Shown here piece after piece: positions 11,647 to 22,348 of a stretch of DNA of 64,000 nt (the stretch's first letter is position 1; each line of letters begins with the position of its first letter). Location: positions 6,154,748 through 6,218,747 of the forward strand of contig JAJEKV010000031.1 of assembly GCA_021234155.1 (NCBI GenBank), read 5' to 3'. The translations under genes and the position numbers were made by a program. The notes below the pieces were generated by a model that was given only the letters and a program-made list of their open reading frames with translations, was not told the DNA's origin and did not search any database. This DNA is from Isoetes taiwanensis. Lineage: Eukaryota > Streptophyta > Lycopodiopsida > Isoetales > Isoetaceae.

Positions 11647-14600
11647 ATAGCATATCATATATAAATCTTTGATCTTGGCCCTTGAATAAAAAAGTTGGTG
11701 AGGTGGCGTAGCTTAAGCCCTTGGATTTTGATGGGGGCATGCATGAGTCATGCATGGGGGCATACACCCCATCTGTGAACCGTTGGATCAAAGGGGAAGG
11801 CAAAATCCTAGCCCTTGATTTTTATGAGGAAGGTGCAAGGAAGGTGCCAAGAAGTGAATTTGGTGTAGCAGATCTTAACCGTTGAATCAAAAGGTGAGCA
11901 TAAATCCTAGCCATTAACTTTTTAATATTAAATTAGTTTTTTTTTTAAAAGGAGGTGAGGTGGCACCCTCATTAATTAAAAAAAGTAATGAGGTGTCAAA
12001 GCATTTATTAGTGGACATTCTAGGAAGCTTTCTTTTGTTTAATCGCCTTCAAAAGCACGTAGCTTGCGGTGAAGGGGTCGGATGAAAGTGGGGCCCACGC
12101 CATTGGATTCCTCTCGTCGAGAGCTTTCCAATGAGTGGTGCTTTGACACTATTTTGTCGCAGTTGGAGCTACCATGAACGAACATTAAGAATCTTTTTGG
12201 AATGTTCGAGTTTCAAGGAATCTATGGTAAGTTGAGGGAATCTAGGAGAATATTTATAGGATCTTAGGGAATCCAGAGGAATATCATGAGAATCTTAGAG
12301 AATCTATGGGAATCTCAAGAGAGCATCTTTGAGGATGTAAGGGAATCTTGATAAAATCTCTAAGAACCTAGAGGAAAGTTGATGGAATCTTGGAGAACCT
12401 AGGGGAATCTTCATAGAATCTATGGGAACTAGAGGAATCTCAAGAGAATCTATAGGAATCTCAAGCGCTTCTTTGGGAATCTAGGGGAATCTTGATAAAA
12501 TCTTTAAGAACCTAGAAAAATCTTAATGGAATCTTAGAGAATCTAGAAGAATCTATGAAAATCTTGATAGAATCTTAGAGAATCTAGTGGAATCTTGGGG
12601 TATTCTTTTGGAATCTAAGGGAATCTTTAGAGAATCTTAGGGAGTCTCAAATGAATCTTTGGTAATCTAGGAGAATCTAAAGGAATCTTCATAAAATCTT
12701 TAAGAATCTATGGGAATCTTAATGGAATCTCGGAGAATCTTGATAAAATTTTGGAGAGTCTAGAGGAATCTTGGGGTATTTTTTTGGAATGTAGGGTCTT
12801 TAGAGAACATTTGGGAATCTTAATAAAATCTAGGGGAATCTCCATAGAATCTTAAGAATCTAGGGGATAGCATATCATATATAAATCTTTGATCTTGGCC
12901 CTTGAATAAAAAAGTTGGTGAGGTGGCGTAGCTTAAGCCCTTGGATTTTGATGGGGACATGCATGAGTCATGCATGGGGTCATACACCCCATCTGTGAAC
13001 CGTTGGATCAAAGGGGAAGGCAAAATCCTAGCCCTTGATTTTTATGAGGAAGGTGCAAGGAAGGTGCCAAAAAGTGAATTTGGTGTAGCAGATCTTAACC
13101 GTTAAATCAAAAGGTGAGCATAAATCCTAGCCATTAACTTTTTAATATTAAATTAGTTTTTTTTTTAAAAGGAGGTGAGGTGGCACCCTCATTAATTAAA
13201 AAAAGTAATGAGGTGTCAAAGCATTTATTAGTGGACATTCTAGGAAGCTTTCTTTTGTTTAATCGCCTTCAAAAGCACGTAGCTTGCGGTGAAGGGGTCG
13301 GATGAAAGTGGGGCCCACGCCATTGGATTCCTCTCGTCGAGAGCTTTCCAATGAGTGGTGCTTTGACACTATTTTGTCGCAGTTGGAGCTACCATGAACG
13401 AACATTAAGAATCTTTTTGGAATGTTCGAGTTTCAAGGAATCTATGGCAAGTAGGGAATCCAGAGGAATATTATGAGAATCTCAGAGAATCTATGGGAAT
13501 CTCAAGAGAGCATCTTTGAGAATGTAAGGGAATCTTGATAAAATCTCTAAGAACCTAGAGGAAACTTGATGGAATCTTGGAGAATCTAGGGGAATCTTCA
13601 TAGAATCTATGGGAACTAGAGAAATCTCAAGAGAATCTATAGGAATCTCAAGCGCTTCTTTGGGAATCTAGGGGAATCTTGATAAAATCTTTAAGAACCT
13701 AGAAAAATCTTAATAGAATCTTAGAGAATCTAGAAGAATCTATGAAAATCTTGATAGAATCTTAGAGAATCTAGTGGAATCTTGGGGTATTCTTTTAGAA
13801 TCTAAGGGAATCTTTAGAGAATCTTAGGGAGTCTCAAATGAATCTTTGGTAATCTAGGAGAATCTAAAGGAATCTTCATAAAATCTTTAAGAATCTATGG
13901 GAATCTTAATGGAATCTCGGAGAATCTTGATAAAATTTTGGAGAGTCTAGAGGAATCTTGGGGTATTTTTTTGGAATGTAGGGTCTTTAGAGAACATTTG
14001 GGAATCTTAATAAAATCTAGGGGAATCTCCATAGAATCTTAAGAATCTAGGGGATAGCATATCATATATAAATCTTTGATCTTGGCCCTTGAATAAAAAA
14101 GTTGGTGAGGTGGCGTAGCTTAAGCCCTTGGATTTTGATGGGGGCATGCATGAGTCATGCATGGGGGCATACACCCCATCTGTGAACCGTTGGATCAAAG
14201 GGGAAGGCAAAATCCTAGCCCTTGATTTTTATGAGGAAGGTGCAAGGAAGGTGCCAAGAAGTGAATTTGGTGTAGCAGATCTTAACCGTTGAATCAAAAG
14301 GTGAGCATAAATCCTAGCCATTAACTTTTTAATATTAAATTAGTTTTTTTTTTAAAAGGAGGTGAGGTGGCACCCTCATTAATTAAAAAAAGTAATGAGG
14401 TGTCAAAGCATTTATTAGTGGACATTCTAGGAAGCTTCCTTTTGTTTAATCGCCTTCAAAAGCACGTAGCTTGCGGTAGAGGGGTCGGATGAAGGTGGGG
14501 CCCACGCCATTGGATTCCTCTCGTCGAGAGCTTTCCAATGAGTGGTGCTTTGACACTATTTTGTCGCAGTTGGAGCTACCATGAACGAACATTAAGAATC

Positions 14601-15273
14601 TTTTTGGAATGTTCGAGTTTCAAGGAATCTATGGTAAGTTGAGGGAATCTAGGAGAATATTTATAGGATCTTAGGGAATCCAGAGGAATATCATGAGAAT
14701 CTTAGAGAATCTATGGGAATCTCAAGAGAGCATCTTTGAGAATGTAAGGGAATCTTGATAAAATCTCTAAGAACCTAGAGGAAAGTTGATGGAATCTTGG
14801 AGAATCTAGGGGAATCTTCATAGAATCTATGGGAACTAGAGGAATCTCAAGAGAATCTATAGGAATCTCAAGCGCTTCTTTGGGAATCTAGGGGAATCTT
14901 GATAAAATCTTTAAGAACCTAGAAAAATCTTAATGGAATCTTAGAGAATCTAGAAGAATCTATGAAAATCTTGATAGAATCTTAGAGAATCTAGTGGAAT
15001 CTTGGGGTATTCTTTTAGAATCTAAGGGAATCTTTAGAGAATCTTAGGGAGTCTCAAATGAATCTTTGGTAATCTAGGAGAATCTAAAGGAATCTTCATA
15101 AAATCTTTAAGAATCTATGGGAATCTTAATGGAATCTCGGAGAATCTTGATAAAATTTTGGAGAGTCTAGAGGAATCTTGGGGTATTTTTTTGGAATGTA
15201 GGGTCTTTAGAGAACATTTGGGAATCTTAATAAAATCTAGGGGAATCTCCATAGAATCTTAAGAATCTAGGGG
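11647..15273. repeat. Three tandem 1.2 kb units of the right foldback arm
   Basis: ATAGCATATCATATATAAAT starts the units at 11647, 12867 and 14054, giving periods of 1220 and 1187. Each unit has about 530 bp of unique core followed by about 680 bp of GAATCT minisatellite. The units are nearly identical: the first and third share a 33-base block (TTGAGGGAATC...) that is missing from the second. This points to recent unequal exchange or slippage. A small frame on the minus strand, beginning MPSPLIQRFTDG, recurs in all three but ends in minisatellite and is not credible as a gene. Confidence 0.9.
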
Positions 15274-15369
15274 AATCTTCCTAAAAGTTTAGAGAATCTA
15301 AGGGAACCTTGATGGAATTTTAGAGAATCTAAGAGAATCTTCATAGGATCTTCGGGCTTTATGCAGTCC

Positions 15370-15445
15370 CTCATGTTACAAACACTTGTATATATATATA
15401 GATAGATAGATAGATATATGGTTTGATAGAATAGAATAGAATAAA
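15370..15445. repeat. Microsatellites at the LINE 3' junction
   Basis: TATATATA and (GATA)n runs are followed by (ATAGA)n. The last is the minus-strand 3' tail of the LINE piece to the right. A similar AATAGAATAGA tail occurs at 39785-39812. Confidence 0.8.
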
Positions 15446-16155
15446 GTTTTTATAGTCCACGAAGACCAATTGGCCTATGGGACCCAAACAGGAGGCGCAG
15501 CAAGCGTATTACTATCTGGGTTAACCCTGCCTCCCCTTCCCCCGCCCCGAAGGGTTGTTTGGGAGAAAAACCGTGACAGGAATAGGTTTGCTGTCAAACT
15601 GTACAAATACAAATACAAATACAAATATATATCATGGGGGAAATATATATGTACGCATATCAGGTAAGTGCCCAAGGACCGACCTGATCTCGGCGATCCA
15701 TGATCTCTTGAAGGTATGATCCCAACCTTCATACCGAGCTCGTGCTCAGCATCTCATGCAGGGGCTGGCCAGGGCAGACCAGCTCAACATAGCATATCTG
15801 AATATCATCATATGCCGGACAACTCTGAAGGGTGTGGCATTCGTCTTCCACAACTCCAACCTGGCAGCGTTGGCAAAGTCTCTCCTGACGCGGCTCCCCA
15901 ATCCATCTCCCCGTCTCAATCCGGAGATGGTGTGCACCTATGCGGATAGAGGCAATGGATCTGCGCTTTTCCATAGGTAGATGAGTGCGCAGGTAGCATT
16001 GCGGGCCCCGCCCCAACATGGGATTTATGTGGCGTTGATAATGTGTCGTGTTGATTTGTTCCAGGGTGCTGCCATCCCATAGCTTGCTGAGGAAGCATGT
16101 GTCAAGGTACTGTCGGAGACTGTGGCGATCTGCCTCGTTTCACTCGGATGCACCT
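15437..16155 (-). mobile_element. 5'-truncated LINE inserted in the foldback right arm
   Basis: The same family as 3006-5350, better preserved. The 3' end (15437-15600) carries GACCAATTGGCCTATGGGAC and GCCCCGAAGGGTT blocks with a (TATTC)n tail on the minus strand. The coding end is a zinc-binding RT tail at 16019-15729. The 5' truncation is near 16155, where TATATATACACA sequence resumes. No clear target duplication seen. Confidence 0.8.
15729..16019 (-). pseudogene. LINE zinc-binding C-terminal domain
   Basis: The frame reads RSIASIRIGAHHLRIETGRW, followed by CQRC, a ten-residue spacer and ECHTLQSC, then PAYDDI. The Cys/His spacing is that of the zf-RVT domain closing many plant LINE ORFs. 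Upstream, in a shifted frame, the sequence continues toward RT (CFLSKLWDGSTLEQ type). It is a 5'-truncated remnant, not a complete gene. Confidence 0.75.
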
Positions 16156-16214
16156 GTGCTCCTTGTATTATATATATACACATATATATGTGTATAAATT
16201 GGTTGTCTGAAGGT

Positions 16215-16560
16215 TTTTTGCGGTATAAATTTATACCGAGAGAGCTGTTGCAGTATAAATTTATACCGAGAGAGCTCTCGTGGTATAACGAGGGAGCTCT
16301 CACGGTATAAATTTATACCGTGAGAGCTCTCGCAGTGAATCGAGAGAGCTCTCGCGGTATAAATTTATACCGCTCGAGTCCTCTTGCGGTATAAATTTAT
16401 ACCGCTCGAGTCCACTTGCAGTATAAATTTATACCATGCGAACTCTCTGGCATGTCATATCCGCACAGCACTACCTATTGTGGTATAAATCTATACCACC
16501 CAGAAATTTATTTTGAAGACGTTATGTCCACGCATTGTCATCGCGGTATATATAAGTCTA
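16215..16560. repeat. Array of perfect palindromes CGGTATAAATTTATACCG
   Basis: The 18-base palindrome or close variants occur at about 16219, 16251, 16303, 16355, 16386, 16418 and 16479, with partial copies near 16272 and 16543. They alternate with a second palindromic element, GAGAGCTCTC. Spacing is roughly 30-60 bases. Single copies lie in the foldback loop (11487) and, as AGTATAAATTTATACCG, in the left arm near 8941, so the motif belongs to this element. Confidence 0.85.
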
Positions 16561-16584
16561 TAGCAAGACGGATGAGCAAATAAG

Positions 16585-16790
16585 AGCAAGTATATAAGAC
16601 GAAGAGCGAGCGCCTTCGACTCCAACTTGCGCTTCAAAGTGTAAGTTTGTTCAATGAGGCATATTTTCATGTGAAAATATTTGCTTCAATGAGGCAATGT
16701 CAAAATGTGTTACATTTTTTACAGTTTTGTTCATAGTTTTGTACTGATTTGGAAAACTTTGAATAAAATACCTTTTTGGCACTTTAGTGT
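16585..16790 (+). promoter_or_regulatory. Possible promoter and short transcript start next to the palindrome array
   Basis: TATATAAG at 16591-16598 lies just right of the palindromes. It is followed about 40 bases later by a consensus 5' splice site (GTAAGTTTG, 16641) and later by AATAAA (about 16761). No ORF follows. This could start a non-coding RNA of the foldback element. Assigned from motifs only. Confidence 0.3.
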
Positions 16791-16959
16791 GCTTGCTGTT
16801 TTTTTCAATGTCTATTTTGTTTAATTTTTGAAAATATTACTATTTCGCAAACCAAACTAGGGGGGCCAAAAAGGGATGTCAAACAATTTTGAATGGAAGC
16901 TAAGTTCACATCCCCCTCTCAAATGATGCCTAAAATTTTCAAATTGTCACACTTGTCAC

Positions 16960-17066
16960 AAATATACCACAAAAGGGACCTTTTTGGGGGATTTTAGGGA
17001 ATCTTTCAAAGATTCCTTTTGAAGTGCGTTTTGAGCAAATTAGTGCGTTTCATTTTAAACTTTGTT
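16960..17066 (-). repeat. Right terminal inverted repeat of the foldback element
   Basis: The reverse complement begins AACAAAGTTTAAAATGAAAC and follows the left end through GCACT, AAACGCACTTC, AAAGATTCC and AAAATCCCCCAAAAAGG. Weaker pairing continues inward, for example the GAGAGGGGGA block. Confidence 0.75.
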
Positions 17067-17070
17067 AGGC

Positions 17071-17308
17071 GGATTGTTCAAGCTTTCAGCATCTTCTACT
17101 ACATAAATATTGCAAGGAAAAAAGGACCAACTGCATAACCTTCTAGTATCCAAAGTTTCATTGCGCCATCTATACTCAGATAACTTCCTCGACCAAGTGG
17201 CAAGCTTGTCACGTGAGCCAAAGCAATAATTAGAATCTGCAAGCTTATGTACAAATATGCAGGTTATCATATTGTACATTATGTCATTTTCCAAATGGGT
17301 CTGCACAC
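17071..17308 (-). other. Fragment of reverse Helitron with an open frame of unknown origin
   Basis: A minus-strand frame reading from 17306 to 17055 includes SRDKLATWSRKLSEYRW and FFPCNIYVVEDAESLNNP. It is truncated by the LTR element at one end and the foldback element at the other. It may be a captured exon. Another minus frame (8458-8072) lies on the far side of the foldback element but is not in phase with it. Confidence 0.3.
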
Positions 17309-18868
17309 TGTTGGCCGGGTCAACCTACCCCAAGCCCGACAGAGTTCTTAGGCAATGGATGACAAAATAATAATACGAATGACAGCAAAAAATATACTTC
17401 CGTTAATTACTTACGCCAACACCACCACAACTAGGCTCATAGCTTCCGTTATACCCCTTAAGCCTAGTCGCACCGCTTCCTTTTACTCCTTGCATTAATT
17501 ATTATGTGAGTGCAGACTTGTAATATTTATTATCCTCGATTTGTTTTAGCATCACATGATCTTCTCCTTGTTATTTTATTGTATTTTTTTTTCTTTTTCT
17601 TTTATCTTTAATGGAATCGAAATGTTAAGTTTTTATGTAGACTTATGAAATTGTTAGGTTAACTTTTAGTTAGGTCTTCACGTTGAAAATTTTGTTTAGG
17701 GCAAAAAACACATTCGAGAAGGCGTGGCCAAGCAAATCCGGCTTCTTACTATTTTACGCTATGGCATGCTCAATCTACCGATTTCCTCCTTCCTCAACTC
17801 GGTTCTTTCTTCTCAGGTTGAGCCTTCACCAGGTAACGGTTTCTGCAGAAGTTAACAGTTAATTCGTGGGCTCCAAGGTAAGCAATCGGATCTGGCTTAG
17901 GGTATGGCAATCTGAGATGGAGCGGCGGCTTAGGATCCATGGTTTGGGAACAAGAGATGGATAGGGCGGCGAAAATGGCATGGCGAGAATCGGAAGATGA
18001 ATCCGGCGGAAGAAGAACCGGATATGGCGGATGATCCGGGTTTTGCAGGCTCTATCTTCCAAGCATGGGCGGTTGTATGGCAAAGGACCGGCAATTCCGG
18101 CTTCTCGGTTCTTCCCGATTTATAATTTATAGCGAGAACTCTGAGAAGAAGATTAGAAGAAAGCGGCACATATGATTTTCTTTCTCCTTTATCTCTGAAT
18201 TTTTATTCATTCCATTTAGGTTCTTATTATAACTTAATACTCTTACAGATTCAAGACGAATACAAAAGATGCACAAGGATCACAAAGGATTTCCTTCAGG
18301 GTAAATCCTTGGGAAAACTTGCTGCCAATACAATCAGACAGAATTTATTTAACTTAGATTTCTTCACAACACTCACACACAAAAGGGTTATTCATTCACA
18401 CAAAATAGCATCATCATAAACTAGAAAGGAAGACATCATGCACACGCAATGATGGACCAGAATCATACCAGGACGCTCAGGCAATCAGCAGAGAGCAGAC
18501 TCGATTAGGCACAAAAAAGGTAGCTTTTTTCATTCACGTTGTTTTCCTCTTATACAATTCCAATAAAATCTGGACCTTTAAAAAATACAATCTTTGCCCT
18601 CCATGTGGAAAACTTCCTTAAGCTCCAAGATTTTGACACCTAAGCGATCCTTGATCTTCCATCTCCTCCAATCACATCATTTGTGCTTTCTCCTTACCAT
18701 TAAAATTCGAATTTCTAATGGTCTTCAATAATATAAGCACCCAAATCTTCAAAATAACCTTGTAACTATGCACTTTGGTCGATTTTGAGCCCATACTTCT
18801 TCATTGCAGCTTCTTTCCACACTGTTTCCCTCAAAAATCAAAATTTCTACTGTGCTGACCGCTCCACA
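17309..18868 (-). repeat. LTR copy A
   Basis: Starts TGTTGGCCGGGTCAACC and ends CCGCTCCACA on the plus strand. Preceded by CACAC and followed by TTATCCCCCCTTACTT, the complement of the polypurine tract. Most differences from copies B and C lie in a CG-rich segment near 17930-18080. Confidence 0.92.
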
Positions 18869-19850
18869 TTATCCCCCCTTACTTGTATTCGACGAACTTG
18901 CTTTAAAAAATCTGCTCAGTATGATAAAAGATTGGACTAGAACTTCTCATCACCATAGCAACACCATTATTAACCGGGATTAAAAAACCTCGCCCTTTCG
19001 GGTTTTCGAGGAAAAACCCTGGTAATAATGATGTCACTATCCTTGTTAGGGTCCTCTCGATCCGCATCAACCTCATCCTATTTCGTGCCTATTTTGAACT
19101 TGCTGGGATGGAGACAATGGCCAGCAATACGGGAAATGGAAAAACAATGGTAAAGAAAACAATGGTCATGGTTGGTAAGCCAACTAAAAACAGATGGACA
19201 TGAAATGATGGAAAAAATGATGCTCCTGCAGCGAAAAATAACGTTAGTAGAACACATGGCTGCTAATATGGTGAAGCTGATTGCAGCACTTTATGATTTG
19301 AATGATATGGATGAATGAAAGGCGTATGGTTTGACTAATTACGAAGAACAACCAGATGAACCTGCCATGGAAACAAAAAATTAGTAAAAACATTGCTGCC
19401 TGATGGTAAAGCTTACATGGCAGACTTTAATGGATTGACATGGAGTGGATGAGTGTAATGTGAAATGAATTGACTAAAAATGGAGACAAGCAGGTGAACC
19501 TATCATGGAAACCATAAAAGTTAGTAACAAATTGCTGCCTGGATGCGAAGTTGATTTGGCAGTCTTTATGGATTGAATGAGGTGTAAGAATGAAAAATGA
19601 GATGAATTTGAGTAATACGGAGATACGGAGAGCAAGCAGATGAATAATAAGAAAAATCAAATTCTTTATTTTTATTTATTTATTTATTTATTTTTATTTT
19701 TTTTTTCACTTTTTTAATAATTTTTCCCTTATTATGCTATTTTATCCCCCCTTACTTGTATTCGACGTCTCGACGAACTTGCTTTAAAAAATCTGCTCAG
19801 TATGATAAAAGATTGGACTAGAACTTCTCATCACCATAGCAACACCATTA

Positions 19851-20360
19851 TTAACCGGGATTAAAAAACCTCGCCCTTTCGGGTTTTCGAGGAAAAACCC
19901 TGGTAATAATGATGTCACTATCCTTGTTAGGGTCCTCTCGATCCGCATCAACCTCATCCTCTAAGGTTGCTCCAAACAGCCTAAGTCTTTCAGCATTACC
20001 ATCCTCTTGATTGGCCTCACTAATAGTCAAAAATGATTGAATGTGAGAATCAGCCTCCCCCCCTTTTAAAGGTGAAAAGGTTGGGTATTTCATTTTAGAA
20101 GTTTTAGTTGCCATGGGATTAAGAATCGAAGTATTAGAAGGAGTTAAATAACTGGTTTCCTCTTCACTACTTTCCCCAGGGCTAGAGGGTATGGTGCTAC
20201 TGCTACTAAACCCTTGCTCTACTAACAGTCTTTCTTCTTCCAAGACTTGCTCTTTTAATTCCCTTCTTTTTTGTTCCCTAAACTCTAGTCTAGCACTACG
20301 TTCAGCCTCTTGCTTCTCGATGCTCTTCTTTCTCCTTTCAGCATCCAGGCCCCAATTCAT
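19851..20360 (-). CDS. Gag-like protein of the non-autonomous LTR element
   Basis: 169 codons. The N-terminal third (about residues 8-45) is a charged, predicted coiled coil (ERRKKSIEKQEAERSARLEF). A serine-rich linker follows. Residues about 88-133 include KYPTFSPLKGGEADSHIQSF and NAERLRLFGATLE, which resemble the start of a retrotransposon Gag capsid domain (KYPxFxGxx...A..F). The last 17 or so residues (RVFPRKPERARFFNPG) are encoded by a module that also occurs in the 3' end of the local LINE family. The capsid domain is cut short, so the protein is probably a truncated structural Gag. The second copy of this ORF, in internal region 2, is frameshifted. Confidence 0.65.
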   Translation of the reverse strand: MNWGLDAERRKKSIEKQEAERSARLEFREQKRRELKEQVLEEERLLVEQGFSSSSTIPSSPGESSEEETSYLTPSNTSILNPMATKTSKMKYPTFSPLKGGEADSHIQSFLTISEANQEDGNAERLRLFGATLEDEVDADREDPNKDSDIIITRVFPRKPERARFFNPG

Positions 20361-20399
20361 GCAAAAACTTTAATTACTGGAACAAATAACTTTTTTTAA

Positions 20400-20621
20400 T
20401 TACGTAGAGGTGGATGCCCCCTCTTGGCTTACAAATTCTTCAAATGAAGATTGCCTAAGTCTTCTTACAAATTCTTCGGTTCCCAACCATCCAGGAATTG
20501 GTCGTGGTTCCTCCCATGGTCCACCGTCTCCCCAACCACTATTAGGTTGAATTCTCTTACGAGGATTATTTAAAATAAGTACTTTGTGCTTAGTGATGGG
20601 TAAATGTGGCCAATTTTCCAT
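20400..20621 (-). CDS. Upstream gag-region frame (first exon or leader ORF)
   Basis: 73 codons beginning MENWPHLPITKHKVL, rich in Pro, Gly and Trp in its middle, ending in SQEGASTST. It is preserved without change in the second internal copy (24114-23893). It lies about 40 bases upstream of the gag-like frame in the same orientation, and a splice-acceptor-like CTTGCAG sits just before its ATG. It could be joined to the next frame by splicing or a frameshift. Function unknown. Confidence 0.5.
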   Translation of the reverse strand: MENWPHLPITKHKVLILNNPRKRIQPNSGWGDGGPWEEPRPIPGWLGTEEFVRRLRQSSFEEFVSQEGASTST

Positions 20622-20789
20622 TCCTGCAAGCCATTATACATCCAACAAAAATTTAATAAATTTTATTTTATTTTATTTATTTTTATTCTCTTTTTTTTTT
20701 CGAAAATATAACAAAAAATTCAAAAGTTGTACTATTATTCGTCAACACGATTACCCTTTAGTTAATTTCTCGGAATGCCCCCCACTAAA

Positions 20790-22348
20790 TGTTGGCCGGG
20801 TCAACCTACCCCAAGCCCGACAGAGTTCTTAGGCAATGGATGACAAAATAATAATACGAATGACAGCAAAAAATATAATTCCGTTAATTACTTACGCCAA
20901 CACCACCACAACTAGGCTCATAGCTTCCGTTATACCCCTTAAGCCTAGCCGCACCGCTTCCTTTTACTCCTTGCATTAATTATTATGTGAGTGCAGACTT
21001 GTAATATTTATTATCCTCGATTTGTTTTAGCATCACATGATCTTCTCCTTGTTATTTTATTGTATTTTTTTCCTTTTCTTTTATCTTTAATGGAATCGAA
21101 ATGTTAAGTTTTTATGTAGACTTATGAAATTGTTAGGTTAACATTTAATTAGGTCTTCACGTTGAAAATTTTGTTTAGGGCAAAAACCTGTTCGAGAAGG
21201 CAGCGGCCAAGCAAAATCCGGCTTCTTACTATTTCTGCTATGGCATGATCAATCGGCCGATTTCCTCCTTCCTCAACTCGGTTCTTTCTTCTCAGGTTGA
21301 GCCTTCACCAGGTAACGGTTTCTGCAGAGTTAACAGTTAATTCGTGGGCTCCAAGGTAAGCAATCGGATCTGGCTTAGGGTATGGCAATACAGATGGAGC
21401 AGGCGGCTTCCGGATCCATGGCTGGGAACAAGAGATGGATAGACCGAAAATGGCATGGCGAGAATCAGCGTGAATCGAATCCGGCGAACAACCGGATATG
21501 GCAGATGATCTGGGTTTTTGCAGGCTCTATCTTCCAAGCATGGGCAGTTGTATGGCAAAGGACCAGCAATTCCGGCTTCTCAGTTCTTCCTGATTTATAA
21601 TTTATAGCAGAACTACAGAGAAGATTAGAACAGAGCAGCAGCACATATGATTTTCTTTCTCCTTTATCTCTGAATTTTTATTCATTCCATTTAGGTTCTT
21701 ATTATAACTTAATACTCTTACAGATTCAAGACGAATACAAAAGATGCACAAGGATCACAAAGGATTTCCTTCAGGGTAAATCCTTGGGAAAACTTGCTGC
21801 CAATACAATCAGACAGAATTTATTTAACTTAGATTTCTTCACAACACTCACACACAAAAGGGTTATTCATTCACACAAAATAGCATCATCATAAACTAGA
21901 AAGGAAGACATCATGCACATAATAATGATGGACCGAATCATACCGGGGCCTTTCGGGCAACCAGAGAGAGCGGCTTCGATTAGGCACAAAAAAGGTAGCT
22001 TTTTTCATTCACGTTGTTTTCCTCTTATACAATTCCAATAAAATCTGGACCTTTAAAAAATACAATCTTTGCCCTCCATGTGGAAAACTTCCTTAAGCTC
22101 CAAGATTTTGACACCTAAGCGATCCTTGATCTTCCATCTCCTCCAATCACATCATTTGTGCTTTCTCCTTACCATTAAAATTCGAATTTCTAATGGTCTT
22201 CAATAATATAAGCACCCAAATCTTCAAAATAACCTTGTAACTATGCACTTTGGTCGATTTTGAGCCCATACTTCTTCATTGCAGCTTCTTTCCACACTGT
22301 TTCCCTCAAAAATCAAAATTTCTCTTTGTCAGGCCGACCGGCTCCACA
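20790..22348 (-). repeat. LTR copy B (shared central LTR)
   Basis: Same ends as copy A, 1559 bases, serving both internal regions. Long identical stretches with copies A and C are broken by differences concentrated in CG-rich patches near 21400-21500 and 21940-21975. Confidence 0.92.

Larger units (their letters stand above)
8435..17066. mobile_element. Foldback-like element with long inverted arms made of tandem repeats
   Basis: The two ends are inverted: AACAAGGTTTAAAATGAAAC at 8435 and the complement of AACAAAGTTTAAAATGAAAC ending at 17066. Imperfect pairing continues for at least 100 bases, including GTGCGTTT, GATTCC and AAATCCC blocks. Inside, the left arm (about 9690-11370) and right arm (about 11647-15273) are inverted copies of a unit holding about 500 bp of unique sequence plus a long array of GATTCY-type repeats. 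AGGC flanks both sides (8431-8434, 17067-17070) and may be the target duplication. No transposase is visible. Fold-back elements with repeat-built arms are known in animals and plants, but I cannot assign a superfamily. Confidence 0.7.
18869..20789 (-). other. Internal region 1 of the LTR tandem
   Basis: On the minus strand from the LTR B border: TTTAGTGGGGGGCATTCC (primer-site region, tRNA not identified), two gag-related frames (20621-20400 and 20360-19851), then the polypurine module (19742-19953). A segment of about 665 bases (19077-19741) follows, and then a second copy of the polypurine module (18869-19076). The segment between the duplicated modules contains an imperfect tandem repeat (CATGGAAAC...TTGCTGCCTG...) and no credible ORF. 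Confidence 0.8.

Noticed and set aside
11618-14210. Recurrent minus-strand frame MPSPLIQRFTDG in each 1.2 kb unit
   Set aside because: It recurs only because the DNA unit is triplicated, and it runs into minisatellite sequence at its start-proximal or end region. No motif.
9690-15273. GATTCY/GAATCT arrays considered as a CRISPR-like or telomere-type array
   Set aside because: Units are short, degenerate and without spacers of constant length, in a plant genome. They are minisatellites of the foldback arms.
16585-16790. Palindromes plus TATA plus AATAAA considered as an endogenous pararetrovirus promoter
   Set aside because: No movement protein, coat or RT sequence lies nearby, and the motif occurs elsewhere in the foldback element. 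Kept only as a possible promoter.
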